DNA from: Mycolicibacterium bacteremicum
GTDB taxonomy: Bacteria; Actinomycetota; Actinomycetes; Mycobacteriales; Mycobacteriaceae
Direction of reading: 5' to 3'
Assembly (NCBI RefSeq): GCF_943913955.1
Contig: NZ_CALUAE010000032.1
Coordinates: 1-64,000, forward strand
Length of the DNA stretch: 64,000 nucleotides
Of the stretch, positions 51,262-60,662 are shown in pieces; the first letter of the stretch is position 1, and the number at the start of each line of letters is the position of its first letter. Below the pieces are notes generated by a model. The model searched no databases. It saw only the letters and a list, made by a program, of their open reading frames with translations, and was not told where the DNA came from. Made by a program: the position numbers and the translations under genes.

Positions 51262-52212
51262 GTGACGGTAATCGAGGTGCCGACCCGCGCAACGATGCGC
51301 GCCGGCCTGTCCGCATTGGTGACCCGCTGGACGCTGGGCAATCTGACGAGCGTCATCCCGATGAACCCGGCCGGCGTGTGGTTCGGCAGGCAACTCGTCG
51401 CGAGCATCATGGCCGTGGGCGGATCGATGCCGGCCGGATCCCGGATCATCCCGGCGCCGCACGGCGAGTGGGTGCTCGGGCCCGGCGTGCAGTTCGGCGA
51501 CCGGGCCGGGTACTACGTGCACGGCAGCGCCTACGTCGTGTGCTCGGCCAAGACGCATCGCAAACTCGTTGCCCGGCTGTCGGAGGCCACCGGCCTGCCC
51601 TTCCTCGTGGTGGACTACCGGCTGGCCCCCGAGCACGTGTTCCCCGCCGCGGCCGAGGATGTGGAGGCCGGCTACCGGTGGCTGCTGGCCCAGGGATACG
51701 CGGCCGCCGACGTGGTGATCGCCGCCGATTCCGCCGGCGGGCACCTGACCTGCGACATGCTGCTGACGCACGCCGACGAGGCAGGTTTCCAGCCCGCGGG
51801 TGTGGTGCTGTTCTCACCGCTGATCGACCTGACGTTGTCCCTGGCCGAGGTGCAGGAGCGGATCCGGCGGGACCCGGCCAGCTCGACGCGTAGCGCGCGC
51901 CGCATGGTCGGGCTGTACACCGCCGGCCAGGACCCGCGAAATCCCCGTCTGCAGTTGGCTTTCGGGCGCGCGGCCGCCCTACCACCGGTGCTGATCCAGG
52001 TCGGCGGGTTCGAGATGCTGCAGGCCGATGCCGTCCATCTCGACGAGCAGTTGCGTGCCGCCGGCGCGGTCTCGGTGCTGGAGATCTGGCCGGGCATGGT
52101 GCACGTCTTCCAGGCACTGCCCCGGGTGGTCCCCGAGGCGCCGGCGGCGCTGCGCCGGGCCGCGACGTTCATCGCCGACCGATTCCACGACCGACTCCAG
52201 GAGATCTCTTGA
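51262..52212 (+). CDS. HSL-family alpha/beta hydrolase with altered oxyanion motif
   Basis: A 316-aa esterase-like protein. The nucleophile elbow is Asp-Ser-Ala-Gly-Gly, with Asp and His later (VLIQVGGFEMLQADA; WPGMVHVF). The oxyanion-hole motif, normally HGGG, reads His-Gly-Ser-Ala here. GTG 51262 is preferred because the upstream part of the frame overlaps the promoter region. It overlaps the SDR gene by one base (TGATG). The gene set recalls the mymA (lipR-sadH-BVMO) cluster of M. tuberculosis. Confidence 0.82.
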   Translation: MTVIEVPTRATMRAGLSALVTRWTLGNLTSVIPMNPAGVWFGRQLVASIMAVGGSMPAGSRIIPAPHGEWVLGPGVQFGDRAGYYVHGSAYVVCSAKTHRKLVARLSEATGLPFLVVDYRLAPEHVFPAAAEDVEAGYRWLLAQGYAAADVVIAADSAGGHLTCDMLLTHADEAGFQPAGVVLFSPLIDLTLSLAEVQERIRRDPASSTRSARRMVGLYTAGQDPRNPRLQLAFGRAAALPPVLIQVGGFEMLQADAVHLDEQLRAAGAVSVLEIWPGMVHVFQALPRVVPEAPAALRRAATFIADRFHDRLQEIS

Positions 52213-53051
52213 TGTTCAACATCTTCGGCTCATCTCACCGCACCGCCGACGCGCACGCCGTGGTGACGGGTGCGGGCAGCGGGATCGGGCGGGCGTTCGC
52301 CCTTGAGCTCGCCCGGCGGGGTGGCGAGGTCATCTGCGCGGACATCGATGCCGAGCGGGCTGCCGAGACGGTGCGCCTGATCGACGGCCTGGGCCGCGGC
52401 GCCGGGCATGCCGTGCAGTGCGATGTGTCCGATCGCGGCGCCGTCGAGCTACTGGCCAAACAGGCCGAGGAGATCTTCGGCGGCCCGCCTACCTGCGTGA
52501 TCAACAACGCCGGTGTCGGTATCGGCGGAAAACCGGTCGGCGACATCGGTTTCGAGGACTGGGAGTGGGCGCTGGGCATCAACCTGTGGGGGGTGATCTA
52601 CGGCTGCGAGGTGTTCACGCCGATGCTGCGCCGGGCCGGACGGGGCGGCATCATCAACGTCGCGTCGGCCGCCGGCTTCGCCGCCGCCCCGTCGATGGCC
52701 GCCTACAACGTCTCCAAGGCCGGGGTGGTGTCCCTGTCGGAGACGCTGGCCGCCGAACTGAGCGGCACCGGCATCGCGGTGACGGTGCTGTGCCCCACCT
52801 TCGTCAAGACCAACGTCTTCACCGACGGCCGCATCACCCCCGGGTCGATGAACCTGAGCCAGCAGCTGGCCCGCTGGACCGGGGTGTCCGCCGAGGGGGT
52901 GGCCACCCGCACCCTCGACGCGCACGACCGCGGCAGCCTCTATGTCGTGCCGCAGCTGGACGCCAAGCTCGTCTGGCACCTCAAACGGCACGTCCCCGCC
53001 CTCTACGCCCGCGGTGCCGGCCTGCTCGGCCGTCTGCTCCCGGAAAACTGA
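52212..53051 (+). CDS. Short-chain dehydrogenase/reductase (SadH-like)
   Basis: A 279-aa SDR with cofactor motif TGAGSGIG (about residues 18-25), Asp-rich second strand (CADIDAERA) favouring NAD, NNAG, catalytic Ser in NVASAAGF and Tyr-x3-Lys in AAYNVSKAG. The C-terminal extension is like SadH (Rv3085). Coupled to the preceding hydrolase by overlapping stop/start codons. Probably oxidises or reduces an alcohol/ketone feeding the Baeyer-Villiger monooxygenase two genes downstream. Confidence 0.9.
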   Translation: MFNIFGSSHRTADAHAVVTGAGSGIGRAFALELARRGGEVICADIDAERAAETVRLIDGLGRGAGHAVQCDVSDRGAVELLAKQAEEIFGGPPTCVINNAGVGIGGKPVGDIGFEDWEWALGINLWGVIYGCEVFTPMLRRAGRGGIINVASAAGFAAAPSMAAYNVSKAGVVSLSETLAAELSGTGIAVTVLCPTFVKTNVFTDGRITPGSMNLSQQLARWTGVSAEGVATRTLDAHDRGSLYVVPQLDAKLVWHLKRHVPALYARGAGLLGRLLPEN

Positions 53052-53062
53052 AAGGAACGCTC

Positions 53063-53983
53063 ATGGCAATGGATCTGGACAACATGCTGCAGATGATCAA
53101 GGACAAGCAGTGGTCCCTGGTCGACATCGATTGGGACGCACCGGGTGCCGATCTCATCGACGACGAACTGTGGGCCAAGCTCAAGCCCTTCATGACCGAC
53201 CTGATGTGGATCGAGAACGTGGGTGCGCGCGGGTTCGCCGCGCTGGCCAAGAAGGCACCCACCCCCACGCTCAAGAGCATCTACGAGCACTTCCACGCCG
53301 AGGAACAGAAGCACGCCAACGCCGAGCTGGCGCTGATGCGCCGGTGGGGCATGCTCGACAACGACGAGATCCCGCCGCCCAGCGTCAATGTGCAGCTGGT
53401 GATCACCTGGCTGGACAAGTTCTCCGATGGCATGTCGCTGTCGATCCTGGGCACCGTGATCCCCATGCTGGAGGTCGCTCTCGACGGTGCGCTGATCAAG
53501 TTCATCACCGACGAGGTCAAGGATCCGGTGGCCCAAGAGGTGTTCAAGCGCATCAACTCCGACGAATCACGGCACCTGGCCGTCGATTTCGAGGTGATGG
53601 ACATCCTGGGCCACGCCAGCGTCCGCAAGCTGGCCGTCGAGTTCGTGGGCAGCTGGATGAATCCGGCACTGGTCATCGGGACACTGAGCTACTTCCCGCT
53701 GCTGAACAAGATGCGCGACAACATCGTCGCGATGGGCGTCAACGAGGAGCGGCTCTACCAGGCCATGCGACGGTTCCGCAGCGTCGGCGAGCGCAGCGAG
53801 TTCGTGCACCGGGTACCGATGTACCGGTTCATCAGCTGGCACAGCAAGAAGGTCATCGACCGCAGCTCGAAGTACCACTGGCTGGCCGACTCGCTGGTGA
53901 AGGTCACCGGTGTCATCCCGATGCCGCTGGTGCGCTACACCCCGACCTGGTCGGAAGAACTCACCTATGAGGCGACGGCATGA
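53063..53983 (+). CDS. Ferritin-like diiron protein (AurF/oxygenase-like)
   Basis: A 306-aa mainly helical protein. Two candidate iron-binding helices carry Glu-Glu-x2-His (HAEEQKHANAEL) and Glu-x-Arg-His (NSDESRHLAVDFE), the pattern of non-haem diiron oxygenases of the ferritin-like superfamily. A first helix with Glu in WIENVGARG may supply the remaining ligand. AAGGA lies 6 nt before ATG 53063. Overlaps the monooxygenase gene by 4 nt. Function unknown, but co-transcription with SDR and BVMO suggests a joint oxidation pathway. Confidence 0.78.
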   Translation: MAMDLDNMLQMIKDKQWSLVDIDWDAPGADLIDDELWAKLKPFMTDLMWIENVGARGFAALAKKAPTPTLKSIYEHFHAEEQKHANAELALMRRWGMLDNDEIPPPSVNVQLVITWLDKFSDGMSLSILGTVIPMLEVALDGALIKFITDEVKDPVAQEVFKRINSDESRHLAVDFEVMDILGHASVRKLAVEFVGSWMNPALVIGTLSYFPLLNKMRDNIVAMGVNEERLYQAMRRFRSVGERSEFVHRVPMYRFISWHSKKVIDRSSKYHWLADSLVKVTGVIPMPLVRYTPTWSEELTYEATA

Positions 53984-55458
53984 GCGCAGGCCTGAGCGAT
54001 GTCGCGATCATCGGTGCCGGGTTCGCCGGCATCGGGGCGGCGATCCGGCTGCTGCAAGAGGGTGTCGACGATGTCGTCATCTTCGAGCGGGACAGCCGGG
54101 TCGGCGGAACCTGGCGCGACAACACCTATCCCGGTGCCGCGTGCGACATCCCGTCGCGGCTGTACTCCTACAGCTTCGCCCCCAACCCGGACTGGTCGCA
54201 CACCTACTCCGGCAGCGCCGAGATCCTGGGCTATATCGACCGCATGGTCGACACCCACGGGCTGGCGCCCAGGATCCGCTTCGGCCATGAGGTCACCGGC
54301 CTGGAGTACGACGAGAGCCAGGGCGTGTGGACCATCCGGTTCCGCGAGCAGGAGCCGGTCCGGGCCCGGACGGTGGTGATGGCTCCCGGCCCGCTCGCCA
54401 ACGCGAGCCTGCCCGACATCCGGGGCATCGAGACCTTCGAGGGCGCCAAGATCCACAGTGCCCGTTGGGATCACGACTACGACTTCACGGGTAAGAAGGT
54501 CGCCGTGATCGGCACCGGCGCCAGCGGTGTCCAGATCATCCCGGAACTGGTCAAGGTCGCGGACTCGGTCAAGGTCTTCCAGCGCACGCCCGGCTGGGTG
54601 CTACCGAGGCTCAACACCGCCACCGGTGACCGGGCCAAGGGTCTGTACCGCCGGCTGCCGTTGGCAGAGAAGGCCGTCCGCTCGGCGTGGTTCTGGGGGC
54701 ATGAGTCGGTGGCGCTCGGCGTGGTGTGGGACACCCCGTTGACCCGTGTCGTCGAGGCCCTCAGCCGCGCCCATCTGCGGATGCAGGTCAAGGATTCGTG
54801 GCTGCGTCGCCAGCTGACCCCGGACTTCTCGGCCGGTTGCAAGCGGCTGCTGATGACCAGCGACTACTACCCGGCGCTGCAGGCCGACAACTGCAAGCTG
54901 GTCACCTGGCCGATCGCCCGGCTGTCACCGCGCGGTGTGCGCACCGTCGAAGGCATCGAGCACCAGTTCGACGCCATCGTGTTCGCCACCGGATTCGACG
55001 TGTCCAAGGCCGGCACGCCGTTCCCGGTGACCGGTATCGGGGGACGGGACCTGGCCGCGGAGTGGAGCTCCGGCGCGTATGCCTACCGCAGTGTCGCGGT
55101 GTCGGGCTATCCGAACCTGTTCTTCACGTTCGGTCCCAACTCGGGACCCGGCCACAGTTCGGCACTGGTCTACATGGAAGCCCAGATCGACTACATCACC
55201 CAGGCGATCGGTTCCCTGCTGCGATTCGGATGGAAGTCGCTCGACGTCCGCCCCGAGGTGCAGCAGCGCTACAACGACGACATCCAGCGCCGCCTGCAGT
55301 CCACCACCTGGAACTCCGGTTGCCAGAGCTGGTATCTCACCGAGGACGGCTTCAACGCCACGATGTTCCCCGGGTTCGCCACCCAGTACGTGAACCAACT
55401 GAAAACCGTGGATCTGCAGGACTATCGCATCTCGGTGGCTGAACTGGTGGATGCGTAG
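53980..55458 (+). CDS. Baeyer-Villiger-type FAD monooxygenase (MymA-like)
   Basis: A 492-aa flavoprotein. FAD site GAGFAGIGAAIRLL near the N-terminus, NADPH site GTGASGVQIIPEL (about residues 180-192), and the BVMO fingerprint FEGAKIHSARWDHD just before it. The size and cluster position match MymA (Rv3083) and EthA-like enzymes that insert oxygen next to ketones or activate thioamides. ATG 53980 overlaps the preceding stop. A MerR regulator follows closely on the same strand. Confidence 0.9.
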   Translation: MSAGLSDVAIIGAGFAGIGAAIRLLQEGVDDVVIFERDSRVGGTWRDNTYPGAACDIPSRLYSYSFAPNPDWSHTYSGSAEILGYIDRMVDTHGLAPRIRFGHEVTGLEYDESQGVWTIRFREQEPVRARTVVMAPGPLANASLPDIRGIETFEGAKIHSARWDHDYDFTGKKVAVIGTGASGVQIIPELVKVADSVKVFQRTPGWVLPRLNTATGDRAKGLYRRLPLAEKAVRSAWFWGHESVALGVVWDTPLTRVVEALSRAHLRMQVKDSWLRRQLTPDFSAGCKRLLMTSDYYPALQADNCKLVTWPIARLSPRGVRTVEGIEHQFDAIVFATGFDVSKAGTPFPVTGIGGRDLAAEWSSGAYAYRSVAVSGYPNLFFTFGPNSGPGHSSALVYMEAQIDYITQAIGSLLRFGWKSLDVRPEVQQRYNDDIQRRLQSTTWNSGCQSWYLTEDGFNATMFPGFATQYVNQLKTVDLQDYRISVAELVDA

Positions 55459-55467
55459 ACTCTGCCG

Positions 55468-56223
55468 GTGGCCGAGTACCGGATCGACGACCTGGCCCGC
55501 CGGGCGGGTACCACCGCGCGAAATGTCCGGGTCTACCAGGAGAGTGGGTTGCTGCCGCGGCCGCAGCGCCGCGGCCGGGTGGCGATCTACACCGATCGGC
55601 ACCTGCGCCAGCTCGAGGCCGTCATCCGGTTGCTCGGCGAGGGTTTCACGGTCAAGCACATCCTGAAGTTCCTCGACGGTCTGCGCCGCGGTGAGGGGCT
55701 GGCGCAGGTGCTCGACCTGGCCGACCTCGGGGAACTGGTGGTCGAGCCGTGGTCGCACCCGGTGCAGGCCACGGCGTCACGGGCCGAGCTGGAGGCGCAG
55801 CTCGGCCCGCTCGACGAGGGCACGCTCGCCCGGCTGGTGACCGACGGGATCATCGAGCAGACCGAGGACCCGCAGCGCTATCTGGTCGCCGACCAACGGG
55901 TCATCGAGGATTTCGCCGCGCTGATCTCGCGAGGTATGCCGCTGCCGGCGATCCTGGTGACCACCGCGGCCGTCGACGCGCACCTCGACGAGGCCGCGCG
56001 CGTGCTGGCCGCTGCCGGACACACCGAGGTGGTCCGGCAGCGCAGCACCGGCTGGTACCCCGGTACCGATGCCGAGTTGGCCTGGGCGGCCGACCTCGTC
56101 GACACCATGCGCCGGGTGGCGCGCCGCTCGGCACAGGCCAGCCTGGACCGCGCCCTCGACCAGGCCGTGCGGACCGAGTTGCGTCGGTACCAGGAGCACC
56201 GAACGGTGCCGACCGACAGCTGA
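55468..56223 (+). CDS. MerR-family transcriptional regulator
   Basis: A 251-aa regulator: the N-terminal winged helix YRIDDLARRAGTTARNVRVYQESGLLPRPQRRGRVAIYTDRHLRQLEAVIRLLGEGF is typical, followed by a long helical region and a C-terminal domain of unknown ligand. GTG 55468 is 9 nt after the monooxygenase stop, so it is probably the last gene of that operon and may regulate it. Confidence 0.88.
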   Translation: MAEYRIDDLARRAGTTARNVRVYQESGLLPRPQRRGRVAIYTDRHLRQLEAVIRLLGEGFTVKHILKFLDGLRRGEGLAQVLDLADLGELVVEPWSHPVQATASRAELEAQLGPLDEGTLARLVTDGIIEQTEDPQRYLVADQRVIEDFAALISRGMPLPAILVTTAAVDAHLDEAARVLAAAGHTEVVRQRSTGWYPGTDAELAWAADLVDTMRRVARRSAQASLDRALDQAVRTELRRYQEHRTVPTDS

Positions 56224-56268
56224 GGCCGTCCGACGCGACGGTCCGATGAATTTCGCGAAAGCGCATGC

Positions 56269-56280
56269 GCAAGCGCTTGC
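56269..56280. promoter_or_regulatory. LacI-type operator of the sugar importer operon
   Basis: GCAAGCGCTTGC is a perfect 12-bp palindrome, with GCGCATGCGC directly before it, 65 nt upstream of the binding-protein gene. The LacI gene closing the operon (60659) is the likely binder. Confidence 0.7.
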
Positions 56281-56344
56281 CTCCTGCTTACCCTCTGGAC
56301 ACCAGGACGAGATCGTCGTCACATCCGGGGACAAAGGAGTCCAC

Positions 56345-57337
56345 ATGTTGGGTAAGCGCAGCACGCACGCGGTCGGAGCGGTCCTGATGGCCGGTGGCCT
56401 GATCATGGGTATGACGGCGTGTGGGGGATCCGGGTCGGATGGCATCAAGGTCGGTCTGATCACCAAGACCGATTCCAACCCCTTCTTCGTGAAGCTGCGC
56501 GAGGCCGCCCAGGCTCAGGCCGAGAAGGACGGCGCCGAACTGATCGCGCTGGCCGGTGCCTTCGACGGCGATAACGAGGGCCAGGTCGCCGCCATCGAGA
56601 ACATGGTCGGCCAGGGCGTCAAGGGCATCCTGATCACCCCGAACTCGTCGACCGGCGTGCTCGATGCGATCAAGAAGGCCCGCGACGCCGGCGTCGTCGT
56701 CATCGCGCTGGACACCGCGACCGACCCCGAGGACGCGGTGGACGCCACCTACGCCACCGACAACCTGGCCGCGGGCGTCAGCCAGGGAAGGTGGGTGCGC
56801 GCCGCGCTCGGGGATGCGCCCGCCCAGGTCGTGATGCTCGACGGCACGCCCGGGGGCACGGTCGACACGTTCCGTCACGACGGCTTCCTGGAGGGGTTCG
56901 GCATCACCGAGGGCTCACCGGAGATCGTCGGTCAGGAGAACACCAACGGCGACCAGACCAAAGCACAGACCGCGATGGAGAACATCCTGCAGCGCGCGCC
57001 CGGCATCAACGCGCTCTACACCATCAACGAGCCCGCCGCGGCCGGCGCCTATCAGGCCATCCAGGCCGCCGGTCGGGCCGACCAGATCACCATCGGTTCC
57101 ATCGACGGCAGCTGCACCGGTGTCGCCGACGTGAAATCCGGCAAGGTCGGCGCCACGGTCATGCAGTTCCCGGCGAAGATGGCCGAGCAGGGTGTGCAGG
57201 CCGTCGTCGCATTCGCCAAGGACGGCACCAAGCCCAGCGGCTTCAACGACACCGGATCCGAACTCATCACCGACAAGCCGGTTCCCGGGCTCGACTCCAA
57301 GGACACCGCCTGGGGCGAACAGAACTGCTGGGGCTGA
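56345..57337 (+). CDS. frcB: Sugar ABC transporter substrate-binding lipoprotein (FrcB/RbsB-like)
   Basis: A 330-aa lipoprotein (lipobox MTAC). The type I periplasmic-binding fold is clear: IKVGLITKTDSNPFFVKLREAAQAQAEKDGAEL, GVKGILITPNSSTGV, VVVIALDTATDPEDAVDATYATDNLAAG. AAGGAG precedes ATG 56345. It leads an operon with one permease, one ATPase, two kinases and a LacI repressor, the layout of the rhizobial Frc fructose/mannose/ribose system. Confidence 0.9.
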   Translation: MLGKRSTHAVGAVLMAGGLIMGMTACGGSGSDGIKVGLITKTDSNPFFVKLREAAQAQAEKDGAELIALAGAFDGDNEGQVAAIENMVGQGVKGILITPNSSTGVLDAIKKARDAGVVVIALDTATDPEDAVDATYATDNLAAGVSQGRWVRAALGDAPAQVVMLDGTPGGTVDTFRHDGFLEGFGITEGSPEIVGQENTNGDQTKAQTAMENILQRAPGINALYTINEPAAAGAYQAIQAAGRADQITIGSIDGSCTGVADVKSGKVGATVMQFPAKMAEQGVQAVVAFAKDGTKPSGFNDTGSELITDKPVPGLDSKDTAWGEQNCWG

Positions 57338-57345
57338 GTGCACCC

Positions 57346-58341
57346 GTGAGCACCGACGCACCGGCCGCGGCGCAGCCATCGGCATCGGGCAGATCGCGCC
57401 TGGACACCATCCTGCGTGAACCGCTGCTCGGGCCGCTGGTGGCGCTGGTCCTGGCCATCATCATCTTCAGCTCGATCAGCGACTCGTTCCTCAACCCGCA
57501 GAACGTGTCGCTGATCCTGCAGCAGTCGGTGGTCATCGGCATCCTGGCCGTCGGCCAGACGCTGATCATCCTCACCGCCGGGATCGACCTCTCGATCGGC
57601 GCGATCGCCGTGTTCGGCAGCATCGTGCTGGCCCAGAGTGCCGGTGCCGGTGGCCCGTTCGTGGCGCTGGGGTCGACCCTGCTGGTGTGCGTGGTGTTCG
57701 GCGCGCTCAACGGCGGGCTGGTCACCATGCTGCGGCTGCCGCCGTTCATCGTCACCCTCGGGACCTTCACCGCGATCCAGGCCGCGACCCGGTTGCTCGC
57801 GGGCTCGGAGACCTACCGGGTGGAGCCGGGACCGCTCACCTTCCTGGGCACCTCGTTTCGCCTCGGCTCGTTCTCGACCACGTTCGGTGTGGTCGCCATG
57901 CTGCTGGTTTACCTGGTCGCCTGGTATGCGCTGAGCCAAACCGCCTGGGGCAAACACGTTTACGCCGTCGGCGGTAACCGGCAGGCCGCCGATCTGTCCG
58001 GGATCAAGTCCGGTCGGGTGCTGGTCTCGGTGTACATCACCACCGGGGTGATCGCCGCCATTGCCGCGTGGGCGGCGCTGGGCCGCATCCCGAACGCCGA
58101 CCCCAACGCGTATCAGAACGCCAACCTGGAGTCCATCACCGCGGTGGTGATCGGCGGGACCAGTCTGTTCGGCGGTCGCGGCGGGGTGGGCGGCACGCTG
58201 GTCGGCACCCTGATCGTCGGCGTGCTGCGCAACGGGCTCACCCAGGCCGGTGTCGACAACCTCTATCAGAACATCGCGACCGGCATCCTGGTGATCGTCG
58301 CGGTCGCGGTGGATCAGTTCGCCCGCAGGAGGTCACAGTGA
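57346..58341 (+). CDS. frcC: Sugar ABC transporter permease (FrcC/RbsC-like)
   Basis: A 331-aa inner-membrane protein of the BPD_transp_2 family. GQTLIILTAGIDLSIGAI is the family signature, and GGTSLFGGRGGVGGTLVGTLIVGVLRNGL lies near the C-terminus. About nine to ten hydrophobic segments. GTG 57346 starts 8 nt after the binding protein's stop; its own stop overlaps the ATPase start (GTGA). Confidence 0.92.
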   Translation: MSTDAPAAAQPSASGRSRLDTILREPLLGPLVALVLAIIIFSSISDSFLNPQNVSLILQQSVVIGILAVGQTLIILTAGIDLSIGAIAVFGSIVLAQSAGAGGPFVALGSTLLVCVVFGALNGGLVTMLRLPPFIVTLGTFTAIQAATRLLAGSETYRVEPGPLTFLGTSFRLGSFSTTFGVVAMLLVYLVAWYALSQTAWGKHVYAVGGNRQAADLSGIKSGRVLVSVYITTGVIAAIAAWAALGRIPNADPNAYQNANLESITAVVIGGTSLFGGRGGVGGTLVGTLIVGVLRNGLTQAGVDNLYQNIATGILVIVAVAVDQFARRRSQ

Positions 58342-59120
58342 GTGACACACCCGTGCTCGAGGCACGCGGCCTGGTCAAGAAGTACGGCAGCGTCACCGCC
58401 ATCAACGGCGCCGACTTCGCGCTGCATGCCGGCGAGGTCCTCGCGGTCATCGGCGACAACGGCGCAGGCAAGTCGAGCTTGATCAAGGCCCTCGCCGGTG
58501 CGGTGATCCCCGATTCCGGGCAGATCCTGATGAACGGAACGCCGGTGTCGTTCAAGAACACCCGGGACGCCCGCGCCGCCGGCATCGAGACGGTGTACCA
58601 GGATCTCGCCGTGGTGCCCGCCCTCGACATCGCCTCGAATCTGTACCTGGGCCGAGAAGTACGCCGGAAAGGGCTCGCCGGCAGCATCTTCCGCCGGCTC
58701 GACATGCCGCGGATGCGCCACGACGCGTCCGGACACCTCAGCGACCTCAAGATCGGCATCACATCGGTGAACCAGGCCGTCGAGACATTGTCGGGTGGGC
58801 AACGCCAGGGTGTCGCGGTGGCCCGGGCCGCCGCCTTCGGCCGCGGCGTCATCATCATGGACGAGCCGACCGCGGCCCTCGGGGTCAGAGAGTCCGGGCA
58901 GGTCATCGATCTGATCCGCTCGATCCGCGACCGCGGTATCCCGGTGGTGCTCATCAGCCACGACATGCCGCACGTGTTCGAGGTGGCCGACCGGATCCAT
59001 ATCCACCGGTTGGGGCGCCGCGCCGGTGTCGTCGATCCGACGAAGCGGACGATGTCGGAGGTGGTCGCCCTGATGACCGGTGCGGAGGAGCCGACCGATG
59101 AGGAACGCGCCGGTCTCTGA
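58338..59120 (+). CDS. frcA: Sugar ABC transporter ATP-binding protein (FrcA-like, single domain)
   Basis: A 260-aa ATPase with Walker A GDNGAGKS, signature LSGGQRQGVAVARA, Walker B IIMDEPTAALG and switch His in VLISHDM. Unlike RbsA it has only one ATPase domain, as in FrcA. AGGAGG precedes GTG 58338. Its end overlaps the sugar kinase start. Confidence 0.92.
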   Translation: MSDTPVLEARGLVKKYGSVTAINGADFALHAGEVLAVIGDNGAGKSSLIKALAGAVIPDSGQILMNGTPVSFKNTRDARAAGIETVYQDLAVVPALDIASNLYLGREVRRKGLAGSIFRRLDMPRMRHDASGHLSDLKIGITSVNQAVETLSGGQRQGVAVARAAAFGRGVIIMDEPTAALGVRESGQVIDLIRSIRDRGIPVVLISHDMPHVFEVADRIHIHRLGRRAGVVDPTKRTMSEVVALMTGAEEPTDEERAGL

Positions 59121-60015
59121 GAAGACCCCGATCGGGGTCTTCGTCGGATTGGCCACGCTGGACGTGATCCACCGGATCGCGAAACCGCCTGCGGTGAACC
59201 AGAAGATCACCTCGACCGCACAGTTCGTCGCCGCGGGTGGGCCGGCGGCCAATGCCGCGGTCACCTTCGCCGCCCTCGGCGGTGACGCCACGCTGGTGAC
59301 GGCGCTGGGCACCGATCCGGTCGCCGACCTGATCCGGGCGGACCTCGCGGCACACGGGGTCGCCGTCGTCGACGCGGCGGCGGGGGAGCACCGTGCGGTG
59401 CCGGTGTCGGCGGTATCGGTCGTCGAATCGACCGGTGACCGATCGGTCGTCTCGCTGGACGCGGTGCACTCCGACACCCCGCCACCGGACACCCTGGCCG
59501 AACTGCTGGCCGGCGCCGACGTGGTGCTGATCGACGGGCACCATCCGGTGATCGCGCGGGCTGCCGCCGCCATGGCGGCCGGCCACGGCACCACGCTGGT
59601 GGTGGACGCCGGCCGGTGGAAACCGGTGATGGCCGAGCTCAGTCCCCACGCGACGGACATGGTGTGCTCCAACGACTTCCGCATCCCGGATACCGACGGC
59701 CCGGGGTCCACCGCCGCGGCGCTGGTGGCCGGCGGCGTTCCCACGGTGGTGACCACCCACGGTGGGGACCCGGTCCAGTGGTGGTCGCGGGGCCGGTCCG
59801 GTGCCGTGCCGGTGCCCGCGGTACAGGCCGTCGACACCCTGGGCGCCGGGGACGTCTTCCACGGCGCCTACGCCTATTTCGCCACCCGGCCCGGTGGCCT
59901 GGAGCATCGCATCGATCGCAGCGCCCGGGTGGCCGCACTACGGTGTTCGGTAGTCGGGCCACGGGCATGGCTGGACGAACTCCCCGACGAGCACACGCGG
60001 AAGCAGGAACGGTGA
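59098..60015 (+). CDS. PfkB/ribokinase-family sugar kinase
   Basis: A 305-aa kinase with the N-terminal GG motif (FVAAGGPAANAAVTFAALGGDATLV) and the catalytic DTLGAGDVFHGAY anion hole/Asp base near the C-terminus. It probably phosphorylates the imported sugar. ATG 59098 has GGAGGAG upstream and overlaps the ATPase gene by 23 nt. Confidence 0.92.
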   Translation: MRNAPVSEKTPIGVFVGLATLDVIHRIAKPPAVNQKITSTAQFVAAGGPAANAAVTFAALGGDATLVTALGTDPVADLIRADLAAHGVAVVDAAAGEHRAVPVSAVSVVESTGDRSVVSLDAVHSDTPPPDTLAELLAGADVVLIDGHHPVIARAAAAMAAGHGTTLVVDAGRWKPVMAELSPHATDMVCSNDFRIPDTDGPGSTAAALVAGGVPTVVTTHGGDPVQWWSRGRSGAVPVPAVQAVDTLGAGDVFHGAYAYFATRPGGLEHRIDRSARVAALRCSVVGPRAWLDELPDEHTRKQER

Positions 60016-60662
60016 CCCTCGAGCAGGATGCGCAGGACTCCACACTGGACCAGCTGGTCGAGGCGGCCAGGGCGCTCGTCGTCGCCGGCGAACGCCGCAT
60101 CCTCGGTCTCACCGGTGCGCCGGGCGCCGGCAAGTCCACCGTCGCCGAGCAGATCGTCGGTGCGCTCGGTCCGCAGGTCGCCGTCCTGGTGCCGATGGAC
60201 GGGTTCCATCTGGCCAACGAGGTCCTCATCGCGCTGGGACGCCGCAACCGCAAAGGGGCACACGACACTTTCGACGACGGCGGGTATGCGCGCCTGGTCG
60301 CCGCACTGCGCACCCAGCGGGCCGAGAATCCCGTCGTCTACGCGCCGCGGTTCCACCGCGAGATCGAGGAGTCGATCGGATCGGCCATCCCGGTGCCGGC
60401 GACGGTGCCGTTGGTGGTCACCGAGGGCAACTACCTGCTGCTGGACTCGGACGCCTGGCCGACCGCACGGTCGCATATCGACCAGGTGTGGTTCCTGGCC
60501 CCCGACACCGATGTGCGCCATGACCGGTTGGTGCGCCGACACCAGGCCTACGGCAAGTCCCGCGAGGAGGCCGAGTTCTGGGCGCTGGGATCCGATGAGC
60601 GCAATGCCCGGCTCATCGAGTCGACCGCCGGCCGCGCAGACCGCATCGTGCGCCTGCGATGA
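60012..60662 (+). CDS. frcK: P-loop nucleoside/sugar kinase (FrcK-like, uridine kinase fold)
   Basis: A 216-aa kinase with Walker A GAPGAGKST and the sequence VPMDGFHLANEVL characteristic of the uridine kinase-like, fructose-transport-linked group. GTG 60012 overlaps the previous stop (GTGA); its stop overlaps the lacI start (ATGA). Two kinases of different folds in one sugar operon suggest two phosphorylation steps or two substrates. Confidence 0.88.
   Translation: MTLEQDAQDSTLDQLVEAARALVVAGERRILGLTGAPGAGKSTVAEQIVGALGPQVAVLVPMDGFHLANEVLIALGRRNRKGAHDTFDDGGYARLVAALRTQRAENPVVYAPRFHREIEESIGSAIPVPATVPLVVTEGNYLLLDSDAWPTARSHIDQVWFLAPDTDVRHDRLVRRHQAYGKSREEAEFWALGSDERNARLIESTAGRADRIVRLR

Noticed and set aside
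56261..56280. Rho-independent terminator
   Set aside because: The palindrome is GC-rich but has no following T-run and lies upstream of an operon, so an operator is more likely.
58314..59837. 507-aa minus-strand frame opposite the sugar ATPase and kinase
   Set aside because: Shadow of two clearly assigned genes.
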